64,000 nt of DNA from Intestinibacter bartlettii (lineage in GTDB: Bacteria; Bacillota; Clostridia; Peptostreptococcales; Peptostreptococcaceae): positions 1-64,000 of the forward strand of contig NZ_JAHLOQ010000017.1 of the NCBI RefSeq assembly GCF_018917435.1, in the 5' to 3' direction. Under the pieces are notes generated by a model. That model made no database searches and was not told the DNA's origin. It saw nothing but the letters and a program-made list of their open reading frames with translations. The position numbers and the translations under genes are program-made. Positions 62,642 to 64,000 of this stretch are shown here, one piece after another. Within the stretch, counting starts at the first letter, position 1; each line of letters begins with the position of its first letter.

Positions 62642-63439
62642 CTAATTATTTAAGCTCCCCATTTGATATCCATTTAAATCTAATGTTACATACTTAAATC
62701 CAATTTCTTTAAGTTTATTATGTACATTTTTCATCATTTCATCATCGAAAAACTTATGCATTTCATCTTTAGCTACTTCTATTCTAGCTATATCGTTATG
62801 TAATCTAACTCTATATTGTCTAAAACCTAAATCTTGAAGATAATTTTCGGCCTCTTCTACTAATTTAAGTTTTTCTTTCGTAATTTTATCTCCATAAGGA
62901 ATTCTACTTGCAAGACAAGCAAAAGAAGGTTTGTTATATGTTTTTAAATTAAGTCTTTGTGACAAAATTCTTATCTCTTCTTTTGTTAGACCGCTATCTT
63001 TTAATGGACTTACTACTTCTAATTCTTCAAGAGCTTTAAGTCCTGGTCTATAATCCCCTAAATCACTTACATTAGTTCCATCTAAGACATATTTTACATT
63101 ATTTTTAGCTGCGTAGTCTTTAATCATATTGAAAACTGCGCATTTACAATAATAACATCTTTTTTTGCTATTTTCAATAAAACCTTTTTCGTTGAAATCA
63201 TCTACTTTTATAACTTCGTGTTTTACCCCAAACTCTTTTGTATATTCTTTAGCTTCTTCCATTTCTCTATCTGAATGCATCATGGCGTGAATTGTAACTG
63301 CAATTGCATTTTGTCCTAATTCATCACTTGCCACTTTAAGTAAAAAATTACTATCAACTCCACCAGAATATGCTATTACAACTCTTCCCATTTCTCTTAA
63401 TTTGCTTTTTAATAATTCATATTTTTGATCTATATTCAT
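62642..63439 (-). CDS. larE: LarE, ATP-dependent sacrificial sulfur transferase
   Basis: 265 aa. VVIAYSGGVDSNFLLKVA (PP-loop) near 20-37, KKRCYYCKCAVF near 92-103, DGTNVSDLGDYRPGL near 120-134 and PSFACLASRIPYG with Cys175 at the place of the sacrificed Cys of lactobacillar LarE. It turns dicarboxylated nicotinate into the thiocarboxylate form for the nickel-pincer nucleotide of LarA-type enzymes. LarB and LarC are not in the window. The LarA-like gene at 39565 is a candidate beneficiary. RBS AAGGGTGG. Confidence 0.9.
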   Translation of the reverse strand: MNIDQKYELLKSKLREMGRVVIAYSGGVDSNFLLKVASDELGQNAIAVTIHAMMHSDREMEEAKEYTKEFGVKHEVIKVDDFNEKGFIENSKKRCYYCKCAVFNMIKDYAAKNNVKYVLDGTNVSDLGDYRPGLKALEELEVVSPLKDSGLTKEEIRILSQRLNLKTYNKPSFACLASRIPYGDKITKEKLKLVEEAENYLQDLGFRQYRVRLHNDIARIEVAKDEMHKFFDDEMMKNVHNKLKEIGFKYVTLDLNGYQMGSLNN

Positions 63440-63755
63440 AATTATCCACCCTTCTATATCTTATACTTTAATTTTTAATGATTATATATTTGTATTTTCA
63501 ACGTAATGCTTAGTTTTAAGCTTTGTATTTAATACTTACATTTTTATACATTAATCTACAGTAATTATATATAAACAGATTGAATAATTCTATATAAATC
63601 TTTTTTTAATTAAAAAACTTTTTTTATGTATTTCTATATTTCATATTGAATTTGTATAGAATACATTATTTTAAATTTAATTATATAGTACATTTAAATT
63701 TTATCCAAATTATGTTATTATTATCTTATATTTAATATTTGGGAGGAATTGACAA
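63440..63755. other. Intergenic region between divergent genes
   Basis: 316 bp of extremely AT-rich DNA between larE and the 78-aa gene, containing their promoters. No clear hexamer pair, riboswitch or small ORF is seen. Confidence 0.45.
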
Positions 63756-63992
63756 ATGGCAGCAGACTACACAAAAATATTAGACAAATTAGTTAGACTG
63801 AACAGGGGAATGAACTTAAAACTTAGAGAGGGGACAACAACACTTGATGTAAATATCTACAACCAAACACTTTTAAGCTTAGACTTAGAATGTGATAATG
63901 TAGATAAACACAGCGAATATATTTATAATGAGATAATAGCGCTTGAAAACGTAACGATGTATATTCCAAGCGTCTATATAAAAGAAGATTAA
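63756..63992 (+). CDS. Small hypothetical protein (78 aa)
   Basis: MAADYTKILDKLVRLNRGMN onward, ending PSVYIKED. Soluble, mixed helix and strand, no Cys and no recognised family. GGGAGGA is eight bases before the ATG, a strong ribosome binding site. It is complete; the window ends eight bases later, so any operon partner is outside. Confidence 0.65.
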   Translation: MAADYTKILDKLVRLNRGMNLKLREGTTTLDVNIYNQTLLSLDLECDNVDKHSEYIYNEIIALENVTMYIPSVYIKED

Positions 63993-64000
63993 TATCTATA

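Noticed and set aside
1-64000. CRISPR array, tRNA or rRNA genes
   Set aside because: No regularly spaced direct repeats with unique spacers, no recognisable tRNA (no GGTTCGAAT-type T-arm in context) and no rRNA sequence were seen on either strand.

Overview
The window looks like a chromosomal segment of a low-GC anaerobic Firmicute, most likely a Clostridia member of the Peptostreptococcaceae type. The evidence is AT-rich DNA with strong AGGAGG/GGGGGA ribosome binding sites, TTG and GTG starts, an electron-bifurcating [FeFe]-hydrogenase set (hydABC), a T-box in front of argG, a fluoride riboswitch, a CodY-like box, and the order mutS-mutL-miaA-hfq-methionine gamma-lyase-like gene. The species cannot be fixed from the sequence alone. 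From about 28 kb onward almost every gene is on the minus strand.

Region 1 (1-16.6 kb) is accessory in character. It opens with an IS3-family transposase cut by the window edge. Next come a HEPN/Toprim-type protein and a 595-aa membrane-anchored protein. A two-gene module (lipoprotein with a Cys-rich zinc-ribbon tail plus a ~123-aa cytosolic protein) is present twice, in opposite gene order, on either side of a fluoride-riboswitch-controlled cation/proton antiporter and a third lipoprotein. A phage-type holin, an orphan substrate-binding lipoprotein, a DUF975 membrane protein, two unknown proteins, a beta-lactamase-fold serine hydrolase, an Amidase_3 endolysin-like enzyme and a coiled-coil membrane protein with an Ada-like zinc tail follow.

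Region 2 (16.8-30 kb) holds a GltD-like flavoprotein and the hydC-hydB-hydA operon (NADH/ferredoxin-linked H2 metabolism), a paralogue of the 595-aa protein, a DUF554 membrane protein, a divergent pair of a SIR2-like protein and a coiled-coil/DUF2325-like protein, and a solitary beta-glucuronidase.

Region 3 (30-56 kb) is mostly housekeeping: YnbB-like PLP enzyme, hfq, miaA, mutL, mutS, then two tiny single-pass membrane proteins, a four-gene flavoenzyme/DUF1667/LarA-like operon, a CoA-type NUDIX hydrolase, DUF421-DUF4363, a YfcC transporter with pepD, a class V aminotransferase, a PfkB kinase, miaB, an ART-like protein overlapping a 52-aa ORF, and argG behind a tandem T-box leader. Region 4 (56-64 kb) has truA, a lipoprotein/response-regulator/histidine-kinase operon, a lysine-rich disordered protein whose Shine-Dalgarno is locked in a 14-bp stem, a THUMP methyltransferase, larE and a small unknown gene.

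The best candidates for undescribed biology are the ART-like/52-aa overlapping pair (53549-54206), the SD-sequestering hairpin and its basic protein (60744-61469), the swapped-order duplicated lipoprotein module (4153-9109), the SIR2/coiled-coil divergent pair (25247-28019), the tandem T-box with a stem-I-less second unit (55721-56045), and the tandem tiny membrane proteins (38679-39208). All functional statements rest on reading motifs by eye; no database search was possible.
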